64,000 bases of DNA from Lunularia cruciata (taxonomy: Eukaryota > Streptophyta > Marchantiopsida > Lunulariales > Lunulariaceae): assembly GCA_948567375.1 (NCBI GenBank), contig OX419757.1:67897836-67961835 (forward strand), written 5' to 3'. Numbering within the stretch: the first letter of the stretch is position 1; each line of letters begins with the position of its first letter. Positions 22,776 through 33,455 of this stretch are shown here, piece after piece. Below the pieces are notes generated by a model, which searched no databases, was not told the DNA's origin, and worked only from the letters and a program-made list of their open reading frames with translations. Position numbers and translations under genes: made by a program.

Positions 22776-23405
22776 TCAACTACAACTGCCCGCAATTCCA
22801 TGATTTCCAGATGACATGCCAGGGATATCTACTTCCTGATCCGTGTTGGAAATCATGCCTACCAATACTCGAGAGAAGTATATGAGCCCGGTGCAGACCC
22901 TCTCCTGCGTGGTCAAAAAGGCTTGAATCTCAATGCCTCGAGAGGTATATGATGCCCACTGCGCTAAGTGGCTGACTGTAACTGAAACGATCTGTACAAA
23001 CTCGACCTCGTTCACTGTAGCCGAAGTTTCCTCGCTCCTCGGCTGCCAGTGTCTTGCAACGAGTAAGTAAATGGAGGGACCACCAAAATCGACAACGTTT
23101 CTGCGCAAGATGTGTTAGACAACTCCCATTGATTTTACATTTTCTGATGGTGAAGTTGCCGAGCTACTATCTTGTCCTGATGCAGACCGAGAATGTAGCT
23201 GCAGAAAATGGTCATGAACGATGCGACTCAATTCAGCACCCCACCCATGAGAACTGCAAACGTAGTAGTCACACTGGGACTCGTCACACGTGGAGGCAGA
23301 GGCAACAATATCACCATTCCCGTAGTTCTGGGGCAGCGATTTCGAAATGTACTACTGATACATATGAACAAGTCAGAATCAGACGTGTAAGCCTTCAAAC
23401 CATCC
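22776..23405 (-). other. downstream flank of the MIZ1-like gene
   Basis: Moderately GC-rich sequence after the MIZ1 stop codon, likely containing its 3' untranslated region. A 110-codon open stretch on the minus strand (22776-23108) has no ATG at its start and no recognised domain, so I do not call it a gene. Confidence 0.4.
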
Positions 23406-24140
23406 TTAAATCCGGAGCAAAAAAATGCTGAGCTCTGGACCTCCACTACCATCCGGATTCATCATGTAGAACGCCTCGGAATCCCTTGAACCAATTACTC
23501 TCTCAAACCGCGCCCTCATGTACATGAGCTCACCCTCGGAGCTCTCCTCCTCCATTGGCAGAACTCCGGCTCCCATGGACACTGCTTGCACAACAGTCAA
23601 AATATGTCGATCAAACTCAGAGAATACTCGTTTGATCGCATACCCAGTTTTCCTTCCATTACAGAACATGCTCCAGATGGGCTCCTGGTATAACTTCCCT
23701 CTGTTGGGCGTTTTCTCACATTCCAAAGCGATTCTCACTAACCCGGACGCCATCTCTCTCACCAGGGTGCTGGTGGGAGTAGCCAGCTCCAGAATCAAAG
23801 TGGGAAGCGACCTGGGATCCTCTTGCACTGCAAAATGGACATGGCCCTTCCTGTGTCCGAATATAGTCCCTGTGACTCTGTTCCCCAACACCAAAGAATC
23901 CCTCTGAGAAGGTAAAGACAGCCATTTGCAAGGACCCATCATCTGGAACGAGGGAACTATATGCATAAAGGACCGAAGGAGTGCAATGAACTTCTTATGC
24001 TTTGTATTCGAGTGCTTCGCTCGGACGAGCATGAACTTGTTGTTCTCGGTGGGACTGCCGGGGCTGCTTGGCCTGGTTGGGCTCAAGCTCTCAGTGGGAG
24101 TCATGAACTCCTCCTGATGGACTTTGGACATGGCTCCCAT
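23406..24140 (-). CDS. MIZU-KUSSEI 1-like protein (MIZ1/DUF617 domain)
   Basis: From the ATG at 24138-24140 this encodes 244 residues. Residues 1-85 are a variable, Ser/Pro-rich leader. The MIZ1 domain fills about 88-244 with hallmark motifs RVTGTIFGHRKGHVHFAVQE, LILELATPTSTLVREMASG, VRIALECEK, WSMFCNGRKTGYA, GELMYMRARFERVIGSRDSE and a terminal AFYMMNPDGSGGPELSIFLL. The domain is complete and uninterrupted, with no frameshift. The family is specific to land plants. Arabidopsis MIZ1 (about 300 residues) acts at the ER membrane's cytosolic side in root hydrotropism and restrains the Ca2+ pump ECA1; the role in a non-vascular plant is unknown. The same frame stays open to a TTTTGCAG acceptor-like site at 24240, so the true start could lie in an upstream exon. 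Confidence 0.93.
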   Translation of the reverse strand: MGAMSKVHQEEFMTPTESLSPTRPSSPGSPTENNKFMLVRAKHSNTKHKKFIALLRSFMHIVPSFQMMGPCKWLSLPSQRDSLVLGNRVTGTIFGHRKGHVHFAVQEDPRSLPTLILELATPTSTLVREMASGLVRIALECEKTPNRGKLYQEPIWSMFCNGRKTGYAIKRVFSEFDRHILTVVQAVSMGAGVLPMEEESSEGELMYMRARFERVIGSRDSEAFYMMNPDGSGGPELSIFLLRI

Positions 24141-24239
24141 AGATCCGAAGTCCCCGAAATAATCGAAAACTGCGTTTGGTGCCAGCTTGTTCGTCTGGGC
24201 GTACACGGAAGCAATTTTGTGACTCTTGAGAGAACCCAC
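24141..24239 (-). other. possible N-terminal extension of the MIZ1-like gene
   Basis: The MIZ1 frame is open upstream of the first ATG and reads KSHKIASVYAQTNKLAP and NAVFDYFGDFGS. On the minus strand a consensus-like 3' splice site TTTTGCAG ends at 24240, and the frame closes with a stop at 24285-24287 beyond it. Either these 33 codons are coding and joined to an upstream exon, or they are 5' untranslated sequence of the last exon. The protein-like composition slightly favours coding. Confidence 0.45.
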
Positions 24240-25150
24240 CTGCAAAATTGTAATGATACCCTTCTCCTTCTGTTGCTGGGACCACTATCTGCGCCTACTA
24301 CTTCTCTACAACCATATCCTTTATCCCTCCGATTCGAATTGTGCGTGCATGCCTTACGTCAGGGGCTTCACGAGGGGTATAAATTGACCAAGCAACTTCT
24401 CCAAGTTAACAGGCTACTGGGGATGATGATAACTGTAGACGGTTTTTGCGGTGCAAAGTGCATGTACTGATTCTTCCACTGAAGGAACTTGCACGGTGAT
24501 GAGAATGAATGTGGGTTATCTTCAGCTCAAAATCTTTATGTGGTTATCCTTCCGCAAGCCGTTCTCCGCAGCCGTCCAAACTGCACTGCGGCTATTCAAT
24601 CAGATGCTGCAAGAACTCTCAGTGGAGACACGCTCCACCAAAAAGAGGGCGGAAAATTTCTCCAACAACCACGGGCACTCAATAGACCACGGACAATCTT
24701 AAATCGTTGAACAACGACTGGTCCTTGTCCTCTCTACAGTAGTAATACTGGATCCCAGCCTCCGGAGCAAACTCCAAGTTCTAAGCAGCACGAAGAGTAG
24801 AAGCGGCAAATGTGCAAGGCAAAGCTCAAGAATGACAGCTCAATCTCACGAGCTTCAGCGCAGAGCAACAACGGTGACTTGAGATATCAATCAGCAAGCC
24901 ATTCTTGTTCCTACTATTCAGTGTGGATGATGGGATTGTTCAGAATCTGGGGAAGGGGTACGAAGAAGGGACGAGCAGAGGGTCCAGTCCTGGGAGAAGG
25001 AAACGAGAGGAGCAAGATGTGATGGATGGACGGATGGAGGAAGAGTAGTAATTGAAGGGGAGCGGAGGGCTAGGCGACTGTAGTATAGGGGAGGTTGGAG
25101 AGGAGGAGGAAAGGAAGGAAGGACCTCTGTTGTGGGCGCAGTCTCCCGGG
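24240..25150 (-). promoter_or_regulatory. probable leader/intron region of the MIZ1-like gene
   Basis: On the minus strand 25130-24960 is strongly pyrimidine-rich (runs such as CCTTCCTTCCTTTCCTCC and CTCCTCTCGTTTCCTTC). This resembles long CT-rich 5' leaders of moss genes. It is followed by about 700 bp with many short upstream ATGs and then the acceptor at 24240. No single exon-intron model can be fixed from sequence alone. An octamer CTACAGTA lies at 24734-24741. Confidence 0.45.
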
Positions 25151-25370
25151 TCTGTGAAATCTTAAAGCTCCACGTAACCTTTTCTTCCCGACTTACCGCG
25201 GAGCCTTAGAGTTACCCCGGTGACTAACTTCCTTACAGACAGCCTCCTGACCCGGACCATCCGCACTCAGATCTCCCACCACCTGTGGACGGGCCAGCCG
25301 ATACCGTGCAGCTCCTCTATACTGCCCGCTAAAGTGCCCTGTATATACTGAAGAGTACTTGAGCACGCTT

Positions 25371-25620
25371 CGCGACTTCTCGATTCTTCTGAATTCTCAC
25401 CCGGTTATCGACAACCGCTACCAAGCGCGCTACACATACTATCACAATACCGTATCAAAGATGGCTTTCGCGACCTCCCGACTTCTCACTACCCGCCATT
25501 TCTACCAATTATGGGGGGGCCCTGATCTTGTTGTTTCCAATCGCAGGGCAGTCCGACATACTGAAGAATGCCGCGACGAAGTTAGGCTGCGCGACTTCTC
25601 GACTTCTTACTACCCGCAAT
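25371..25620 (+). repeat. three short imperfect repeats (CGCGACTTCTCGACTTCT type)
   Basis: Copies begin at 25371, 25469 and 25590. Each reads CGCGACyTCyCGAyTTCT followed by TCAC/TTAC and ACCCGC, and copies 2 and 3 continue with ATTTCTA. Spacing is irregular (98 and 121 bp). They lie just upstream of the MIZ1 leader and could be promoter elements or remnants of a local duplication. Confidence 0.55.
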
Positions 25621-25727
25621 TTCTAGCCCCCACTCTCGTATTGCCCGTCAGCGTTATCTCGTGCCTTATCTGTGATGTAGCTGGACCACTGATGTATCTA
25701 TCGTTAACTTCCTGTTCTCATGAATAA

Positions 25728-26965
25728 CGAATTGACACCCTAGACATTGACATATCAAGGGTACAGTTCTCCTGCAAAGATTCAGCCAAACTATCGTGGT
25801 TTCAAGGTTAGCACGGATGTGATAGCTCCTGGGGTTGATCAAGGTTAGTGTGTCTGTTCAGGGTTTCTCATTCAACAATTTGGTTAATTTACTGCCAACA
25901 CTTCTCCATTTAGAATTGTACACCTACGTACAGAGCATCTAAAGAAGTAGTACCTTTTTCTCTCATAGTCTGGGTGGCTTTCCATGTAAATGTTGGAATT
26001 CAACATATCCGCTACTTTTGTGTAGCAACGAACATCACAACCAGTAATATAGAATTGTTAGTGAAAACAACTACAGTTTATTTGAGAAATGAATATGTAG
26101 AACGCCTTCTATCTCACAAAAGTCTGTCCAATAGGTTATGCCCACTTCCCTGCTGTTCATTGTTGTCTTCACTGCTTTATGTGGCTACTCACCTAAAGAG
26201 TATCATCTTCTGAAGCCTCCCACATACTCCACAATGACCCTTCATTGTTAGACACTATGACAGCAATCAATAACTTCTTCAGAATCGCGTGCAGATGAGA
26301 AGTAGTTGTCCCCGAAATACTTCCCATGCGTCGAACAATTTCTAGAACAAGTTTCATTGTCCACCCTAATGACAGATATGTCCGGGAGGTTTTCGTCCAC
26401 CAATATAATCATACGAAAAATCATCAGAAGAAAGAAAGAAAGAAAGAAATTATTCCTGCTTTATGGGAAAGACCATATTTACATTCTTTTCAATACCCAT
26501 TCAATTCACAGAAATGGTCAAAACACAGTAGCATCAAAGAAGAAGTTGAGATTCAGCAATTCAAGTGTCTTCGAAACATGTCGTTAGATTGGACATATGT
26601 AAAATCCAACCAAACGACACATAAGTATAGAACGGTTCATTTCTAACAACAATGATACACAAAATCCTCATAAACAAGAATTGTCTCTTCGTCATGATTG
26701 TGAATCATCTCTTCAACATTTATTCCATCCTATATACGTTCAACGAATATATTTCTGGAAGACCTCATGTAAAAGACCACGATCTACTCGGCATTGTAAA
26801 GCATCCTGTAAATAATGGGAGTCATCACAATTTCTACCCACAATATAGGTAATGATCACCTACAGTCTGCACTATCTAGCTAGTGTATAACGCAATAAAA
26901 GCATTAAAAATTCTTTTACTCCCGTGAAAATCTGAACACTATAAGACACTCGAAAACACAGGTGC
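25728..26965. other. no gene recognised; (GAAA)n microsatellite
   Basis: Short open frames only. A (GAAA) microsatellite lies at about 26428-26449. Confidence 0.4.
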
Positions 26966-26990
26966 AAAGGCGACCGCGTAGAAAAGCGAA
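26966..26990 (+). repeat. DR95 partial copy 3
   Basis: AAAGGCGACCGCGTAGAAAA, the terminal part only. It faces copy 4 (27088-27137) in inverted orientation about 150 bp away, which could make the pair look like terminal inverted repeats. Confidence 0.65.
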
Positions 26991-27087
26991 AACACACAGG
27001 TAGGACACATTTTGATAATTAATATAGGATTTTAATTCACAACGAAATTAAATATTGCTAATAGCATGGTTCCCTGCTGAAATGCTA

Positions 27088-27137
27088 CGGCTTGATGGGT
27101 CTTCCTATCCTTCATTTGTTCTATGTGGTCGCCTTTT
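27088..27137 (-). repeat. DR95 partial copy 4
   Basis: The plus strand reads CGGCTTGATGGGTCTTCCTA and ends TTCTATGTGGTCGCCTTTT. Orientation is opposite to copy 3. Confidence 0.7.
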
Positions 27138-28440
27138 TACTCTTACCGAATAGAAAGTAAATCTTTCTGAAACTATTCATCTAGACATGGCAATCCGTAA
27201 CATTGATGTACGTATAAGTTCCTGGTCGTACAGATCTACTCAAAAACCTGGTGAAATGATTACTGTAGAGGGAAATGACCTGATTTGAACATGAGTACGG
27301 GCCACGGAGTTGGGGGACCAAGGGTATTCCAGGAGGTGGTATAGAGCCGATTCTGCGCAAAAGATTGCCGCGCACCCCATTACCGTTTAGGCATTTCCGC
27401 GCAACGTGCGTCCCCTCCATTTTACATCTAATTAGTGTTCCACATTAACTCTAGTTTGCGGAATCGCTTTGCGCGGAGTCTTCTGGCTCGGAAAGCTCGA
27501 AAAGCCGTGCCCGGAATACTCAACTACTCTAGACTTGGAACCCCACGATTGGGAAGGCGTTGCCGGGGATGCTCTTGTGCCGGATCCGAAAAAGCAGACG
27601 CAAACGTAAGAAAAGGAACGCGCTTCCCGCAGAGACCCCGATCTGTTGAATGTCTTCGTTCCGTTCAGGAACCGGTGTAGCAGAAGAGCAACGTACGTAC
27701 CTTGGTGGCCGGTACCAACTATTGGCAATAGCCGGTAACGGTACTGTCACGCTCATGACGGGGGAATGTGCAGTAGAATACTGGTATTATTACATGGTCA
27801 AGTTCAAGATTCCGTGGACCACAGTAAAAGTAAGAGGATACAGGAATTTTTTGGCAAATTAGAGCATGTTTCCTAGCCCTTTTCGCTTCACGGAAATGCA
27901 ATAAGCTATTATCAGGAGGAAGGAAATATTTGAAGTTCCGAACCAGATAGGATCAGAGTCGATTTATGCCTCAGCACTGTCCTTTTAGATTCTTTCTTTC
28001 TATGTTTTTAGTATCTTGAACTTCTCTAGTTCTCTGCAGTTCTGATTGCTTTACCACGTATTACACAAGGGATGATGAATATCATCGATACAATGGGAAC
28101 AGTAACAATAATCAAATCAAACTGGAAAAGCCTTGGTCGGATAAATTTCAAAAGTTTCAATATCTGTTAAACTGAATCCAATGGCATAAAGAGGATTCCC
28201 AGTAAAAGAATCCATCTCCATACCCATCAAATTACTGTTCACATCTACAACATCAAATCCCCATCAGTCTTGAGTTGTATTCGGAGTGAAACGTAATGAT
28301 CTGGTTCTATATATAATCAGTTTAACTGAATAATGAACTGACTTGGATTCCCATCTAAGCTGGAGGGTAATACGGTGATTGGCCGGGAGGCAGCATGAAG
28401 AGTGACTAACCAAGTAGGGGCAGGTTAATCCACCGCTGTG
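27138..28440. other. no gene recognised; GC-richer patch 27430-27780
   Basis: A GC-richer patch at 27430-27780 has open frames in several phases on both strands, none recognised. A TACTGTAG octamer is at 27261-27268. Confidence 0.35.
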
Positions 28441-28448
28441 AATGGGTA

Positions 28449-28570
28449 CCTGCCACGTATAGGGCCCGGTAGAGGAGGACAAGGAGTCGCAGGGACAGGG
28501 AGGTGTATCCGCCGTTTCGATTCCCGAGCCGCAACGCCGTAGACTAGTACCACGTACATCACCACGTCAG
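28449..28570. promoter_or_regulatory. cluster of ACGT-core motifs
   Basis: Three CCACGT-type cores (about 28452, 28550 and 28562, the last as CCACGTCAG) occur within a 120-bp GC-rich patch. ACGT cores are bZIP/bHLH binding sites, such as G-box and ABRE relatives. No gene can be assigned to the patch, so regulatory function is an inference. Confidence 0.35.
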
Positions 28571-28574
28571 AGCT

Positions 28575-28600
28575 CTGGACTGTGGCAGGACACAGTCCAG
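28575..28600. other. perfect 10-bp stem hairpin
   Basis: CTGGACTGTG (28575-28584), loop GCAGGA, and the exact reverse complement CACAGTCCAG (28591-28600). It lies at the right edge of the ACGT-rich patch. Confidence 0.7.
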
Positions 28601-29162
28601 GAGTGTGTCTAGGGAACTGCGTCCATAGTTCCACGGCCCGGCCATAGAACCTTCCTATTGCTTAGTGGCGGGCACGCTACCGACTTGAATTTGACTTTTT
28701 TTCTCCAATTTCCAGTAGAGTTTGCTCAGGTGGCGATGTTTCTCAAGTCCCAATAAAGGGTGGTTAGTTTATTGAAAGTTTAGACTTTCTTCTTTGTGTT
28801 TGGGACTGGAGTCTGTGTGACACTTTTTGTGTCGTCTTGGATATTTGGATGTATGAAGATGATTTTGAAAAGCACGCTGAAGAATAATATGTTTAATTCG
28901 TTGTTCATTGTAATCATGGGTTGTAGCTCCCTGTACACAGGATGGTAATATTTCATGAACCGGCCCAGAAAACTATACGAAACCACCTGTATTGCAATTT
29001 TCTGAGCAGGAGGAAAGTACAAGATTGGAAGTAACACCGAAGTGGGAAAGATTTGATCGCCTTCATTTGCCGACTGACTACATACATGGTGACGACGAAG
29101 ACGAAAACGCACCACTTTTGCCCCATGCAATATTTCTTGTAGCCTTCAGACTGGGAGTAGCC

Positions 29163-29447
29163 ATGTCCCGAGAGAAAACGACATTTTCATGGTGTAATAA
29201 GTACAAAATGCTTGAGAATGAAAAGCTTCCTTCTACTGTAGTATTGGTGGTCACAATAGTTCTGATAATTAAGTTAGTCATGCAAAAACAATCAGGCAGT
29301 ATTATGGATAATATGGGCAACACTAGCAGTTTGACTGCTCTTCTAAATCCAAGGCTCTTAGCACAAAAGCATTGTCTAAAGTGTAAGTCCATTCATAAAG
29401 ATAGAAACGCCTCCGGAGAGAAATATAGCAAAAGCGATGTGACATAG
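29163..29447 (+). CDS. uncertain small open frame with one membrane segment
   Basis: 94 codons from an ATG at 29163. Residues about 23-41 (LPSTVVLVVTIVLIIKLVM) form one hydrophobic segment, and a CLKC motif follows near residue 75. The frame is open further upstream to about 28992 without another ATG. No family recognised. An open frame of this size is expected by chance in DNA of this length, so this may not be a gene. Confidence 0.15.
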   Translation: MSREKTTFSWCNKYKMLENEKLPSTVVLVVTIVLIIKLVMQKQSGSIMDNMGNTSSLTALLNPRLLAQKHCLKCKSIHKDRNASGEKYSKSDVT

Positions 29448-30324
29448 GAATTATGTTGATTGGTTGCCTGAATTATGAGGATTGGTGATAAAAGTCTCGT
29501 CTGAACAATATCATTGATCAAAACTTGTCTCATATGGCTCTATATCCAGGATATAGAACCATACTCAGAAGATTGCAGACTTGATACTTATTCAGAGGTG
29601 AAAGTGCTTGACCTTATCGTCGGTCGCCAAAATCATCCACCAAAAGTGCTGCGGACTCCTACATCGATGTGTCAGCCGAGTGATGTTAAACCGAGATTAT
29701 ACTATTTGGAGTTTGCCTTCGAGCTGGACTTCACGCACGCAGTCTCAAGTAAAGTTTCATGCAGTGCCACCGAAACAAATCGTGACTGACTAAGTTTGTC
29801 ATCTGGGCATTGTTTTTACATACTTTAAACCATGTCGATGGTTTCTCACCTTTATCTTGTATAACTGGATCCTTGGATCCAATTTACTGCACTCAAGGAC
29901 ATACGAATAGTGCATGCTTCATATGTTTCATTTGAGGTGGATATGCTTGATTGAAACACGCATCTCGCGAAGAAAGTCTTGCTTACTCTTCTTCATTGAT
30001 TCCACGAGTCAAACACAACAACTTGGGAAATAGATCAAAATATCTTTTGCTTTGGACAATTTGATAGAAGAATGACACAACTTATCACTAAGTGACATGC
30101 CATGACGAGTCGTAGGTATGTTTCAAACAGGCTCAAGAAGTGATAGTTTTGTCAATTAATTGTAGAGCATGACCACTTACTGCCATGTGTATGTTCACAG
30201 TATGGAAGCTTGTCTAGAACGACTTGAAGTTTAACATCTCCTCCTCCTACACGTCGGCTACGGATCTTCCAGTGTAGAGAATGTTACAACACTGATGTCA
30301 TGAGTCTTGAAAAAGAACATGAAG

Positions 30325-30371
30325 AAGGCGACCGCGTAGAAAAAACGAAGGATGGGAAGACCCCATCAAGC
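30325..30371 (+). repeat. DR95 partial copy 5, close to consensus
   Basis: AAGGCGACCGCGTAGAAAAA, then CGAAGGATGGGAAGACCCCA and TCAAGC. One of the best-preserved copies of the conserved half. Confidence 0.8.
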
Positions 30372-32029
30372 ATATTCCCACCACGCTAATTCAGTACAAG
30401 AACTAGAAACATGTGTTTGTTCCTAGATACTTGTCAAATAAAAAGTGCTCTGCGGTCATCTGGATGCCTGCTAGATAACTGTCTGAAGCACCAAGCCAAA
30501 AGGACGGAATCCGTGTGATACGCAAGTGGGAACCATAGTCTTAAAGATATGCATCGTGTCTAGAATCCAGCGACACAAGATAGCGCAACTAGAATATGTG
30601 GATTTCTGCAGTTCGCTTCTAAACACTTGGAATATGAATAACGTACTATATCCTCGAACCTCTCAACTTCAGTGATCATCTGGTTGATTGATTCTTCCTT
30701 CACTCTATTTGCGTGATGTGTGTAAACTGGAGTTCACCGCTCTTTGTTGTCCTAATTTGAACATTTCAAGTTGACTTCAATTCTTGCGTGTGGGCGTGCC
30801 AAATTGGAGAGCAATCTTGCTGGCCTGGATGAACCTCTTGTGTGGGATTTTTGTCTTCATTTCTTTCCAGTGAATGGTTGTACTAGTGCATGCCGTTTAA
30901 CTCTGCCTTCCCTTGAAACTCCCCCTTATGTTGCCATCTGCGTGCTCACTCACAATGTCGTGTTGCCTGAAGTAATTGTCTGAATTCCGTAAAACAAAAT
31001 TAGGGAAGAATCTCCAGTCTTGTTAGTTTGTTTTACCTATATAACAGAGATTGGTCAAGTTTGTTCAAATTTGTTTTTTCAAGATGTGTTCTCAAACTCT
31101 CTCCACTCGACAAAAACTATTCCGTTGATCGGAACAGATTAGCGTGAAGTGCCAAAGAAGATCTCCATGTTCTTGCTGATAAGAAGCTAAGTGACTCGGT
31201 CCTCCTTGGTTTATCTAGGTACGATAAGACGAATCATTTCGGAAAAGATAAATTGGGGGTAGTTGAAATATATCTGTTTCAATCACCTATTCAAGCTTCG
31301 AACGCTTATATGGTCTTAGTCATAAGTGGCATCCTCACAATGCATGTCCTTTTCTATGGGAAAGTGCCAATCAGAATCTGCCGATAAGTTGAACAAATTA
31401 CAACACTATTCAGTGTTGTCTAAGATGAACAGTTGGTGTACAGCAATGTTCTCTTCGAATCATTGCTGATGGAAACAGCAAATAATCTCAACTATCCGAA
31501 CTGACAAAGGACAAAGGGGAGATTCCATGATTCCGTCGATGCGGGAGAGTAAATTCTTGTGTGCTGAAGGAAACATTACCTGAAGAGGCAAACCAAGGTA
31601 GTGATATTGAAGTTCGTAAGGGGCGTATATGAAGAAAATAATTGGCTACATGAGAATTGCTCATGAGAACTCATCTAACTAAGGTACGAGAAAATTAGTA
31701 CGAGGCCTTATTTCCTCCTCCCCCCTGACGTATTCGACAATCCTTCTTCTTTGCAGAAGCCAAAGTTAGCTTGTATGCCAATCAAGTTAACCAGTTTGTT
31801 CTGCCAGCTTCTTACACTTCTTTTTGCAGTGTCATCTGTGACCATTTCCACAAGTCCGACAAACAACAAGAGTTGAGGTTCTTCAGAAGGAAAGCATTGA
31901 TACCGCGAGTCATTCACCATCTAACATCTCCTCAAAGCACCGAATCTGCTCTTGGCCACTCCGATTTATCTTGTTTTTGTCAACGTTCTCTATTCGCTCC
32001 CACAACTTGTCGTACCTTCTATGTGCATA
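30372..32029. other. no gene recognised
   Basis: Unique-looking DNA without a recognised protein or RNA. Short open frames only. Confidence 0.35.
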
Positions 32030-32103
32030 GGGCAGGGCAGGGCAGGGCAGGGCGGGGCGGGGGGTGGGGTGGGGTGGGGTGGGGTGGGGTGACGTCGGGG
32101 GCC
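32030..32103 (+). repeat. G-rich (GGGCA)n/(GGGGT)n run, G-quadruplex type
   Basis: About four GGGCA units are followed by GGGGC and then five GGGGT units, giving more than ten G-runs of three or four within 60 bp on the plus strand. This meets the usual G3+ loop 1-7 pattern for G-quadruplex formation many times over. A TGACGTC motif (CRE/TGA-type bZIP site) abuts it at 32090-32096. Confidence 0.85.
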
Positions 32104-32708
32104 CGCAAGCAGCCCTCTGCATCGTAGAACAGCATCTAACTGTATTTATCTACTCATTTTACCAGTAACCTGGGTTACGCCGAACTGCGATGTCAAGGTT
32201 GGTGATCAAGATCAGTTACCAGCAGCGTAGGACCCTGGCAGAGGCATGAACTTTGCCCCGGTAATTCGGGAGAAGAAACTCTGAGAGTCCCCAAGAGCCA
32301 ACGGGCTACACTACTCACACGCTCTCCTTGATATCTTTGATCAAGTTGCAAGAATGCAGTTTCAGCGGAACCATTATCCAGAGTCATGCAAAACTTGCAA
32401 CTGTTTGATGTAATGGGCTTCCCTGACTTCTGTTATTTTTGCAAGTTCTCTTGTCTGTCTGAAGAACCAGATGCTCTTAAATTCTGCACACTTCTGTGTG
32501 CATTCAGTACACAAATATGCCAGACTTGTGCGGCAACTACCAAGGCCTTCGCCCCAGCGCAGCGACTGGATTTACCTTGTACAAATGCTCCGGAGTCGAT
32601 TTAGCGACAGGGTTTTCCGGGCAATGTACTGAGTGTAAGCTATTTTGGATGATGAGTTAAGCACCAGTAGGAGTTGAGCAATTCCTCTTCATGACTACCA
32701 TCCAGATA
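32104..32708. other. no gene recognised
   Basis: An open frame at 32386-32604 on the plus strand encodes a Cys-rich 72-residue stretch without a recognised spacing. I do not call it. Confidence 0.35.
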
Positions 32709-32900
32709 GTTCACCCATAGTTGGTTTTAGGCTCCTCAATACGGGAGGCTTGAAAAGACATTACTCAATCTTCTTCTTAACATGAAATCTTCGCGACTAT
32801 CATCAAGTTCACCCATAGTTGGTTTTATGCTCCTCAATATGGGGCTTCCAAAGACATGACTCAATCTTATTCTCTGCATGAAATCGACTAACACGTATTC
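32709..32900. repeat. 98-bp tandem duplication
   Basis: Units begin at 32709 and 32807 with GTTCACCCATAGTTGGTTTT and share GCTCCTCAATA and CATGAAATC. Several substitutions and a short deletion separate them. Confidence 0.8.
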
Positions 32901-33455
32901 TTTGTACGCATTCCACCTATTGCGATTTTAATTGTTCAACAAAGTCTTATTTGCACTGAATTCATGCTTACTCTAGTCCATTGCTTACCCGAAGCATTGA
33001 ACATTGGTGAGTGAAATGGAAACAAACTTTGAAGTAGACACCTCGTGATTGTAGAGCCAATTTCAGGATCAGATCAAGACGAACAATGAATGAAAGACAA
33101 ATACTATACACAGCCTTTTGGATGACCTACAGTAGTTATTGCTTAGTGTGAGCGGTAATATCGTTTATTTCTTTAAAGTCGTGTTTACGCCTATGTTGGA
33201 AACACCTCCAGGAATCCCAGGGATCCTGTCCCACCAAGACTAAGACACAGATGTTTGATGATATTCCTTCTGTAATGATTCAGAAACTAAACTAGAATCA
33301 TTATCCAACTAGAATCAGGCGACTGATACGAAATGCCACCTATCACAAAAGTTAAAACGATAAACGTGGTTAAAGTACATGAGTTGATATGTCCATCGCG
33401 CATTGTCAGTTGGGAGACTAACAATTTAACAAGTGGCGTCTCTGATTGCAAATTG

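Noticed and set aside
23518-24470. Long open frames on the plus strand (129 and 169 codons) opposite the MIZ1-like gene.
   Set aside because: They are antisense shadows of a strongly conserved coding sequence and encode nothing recognisable.
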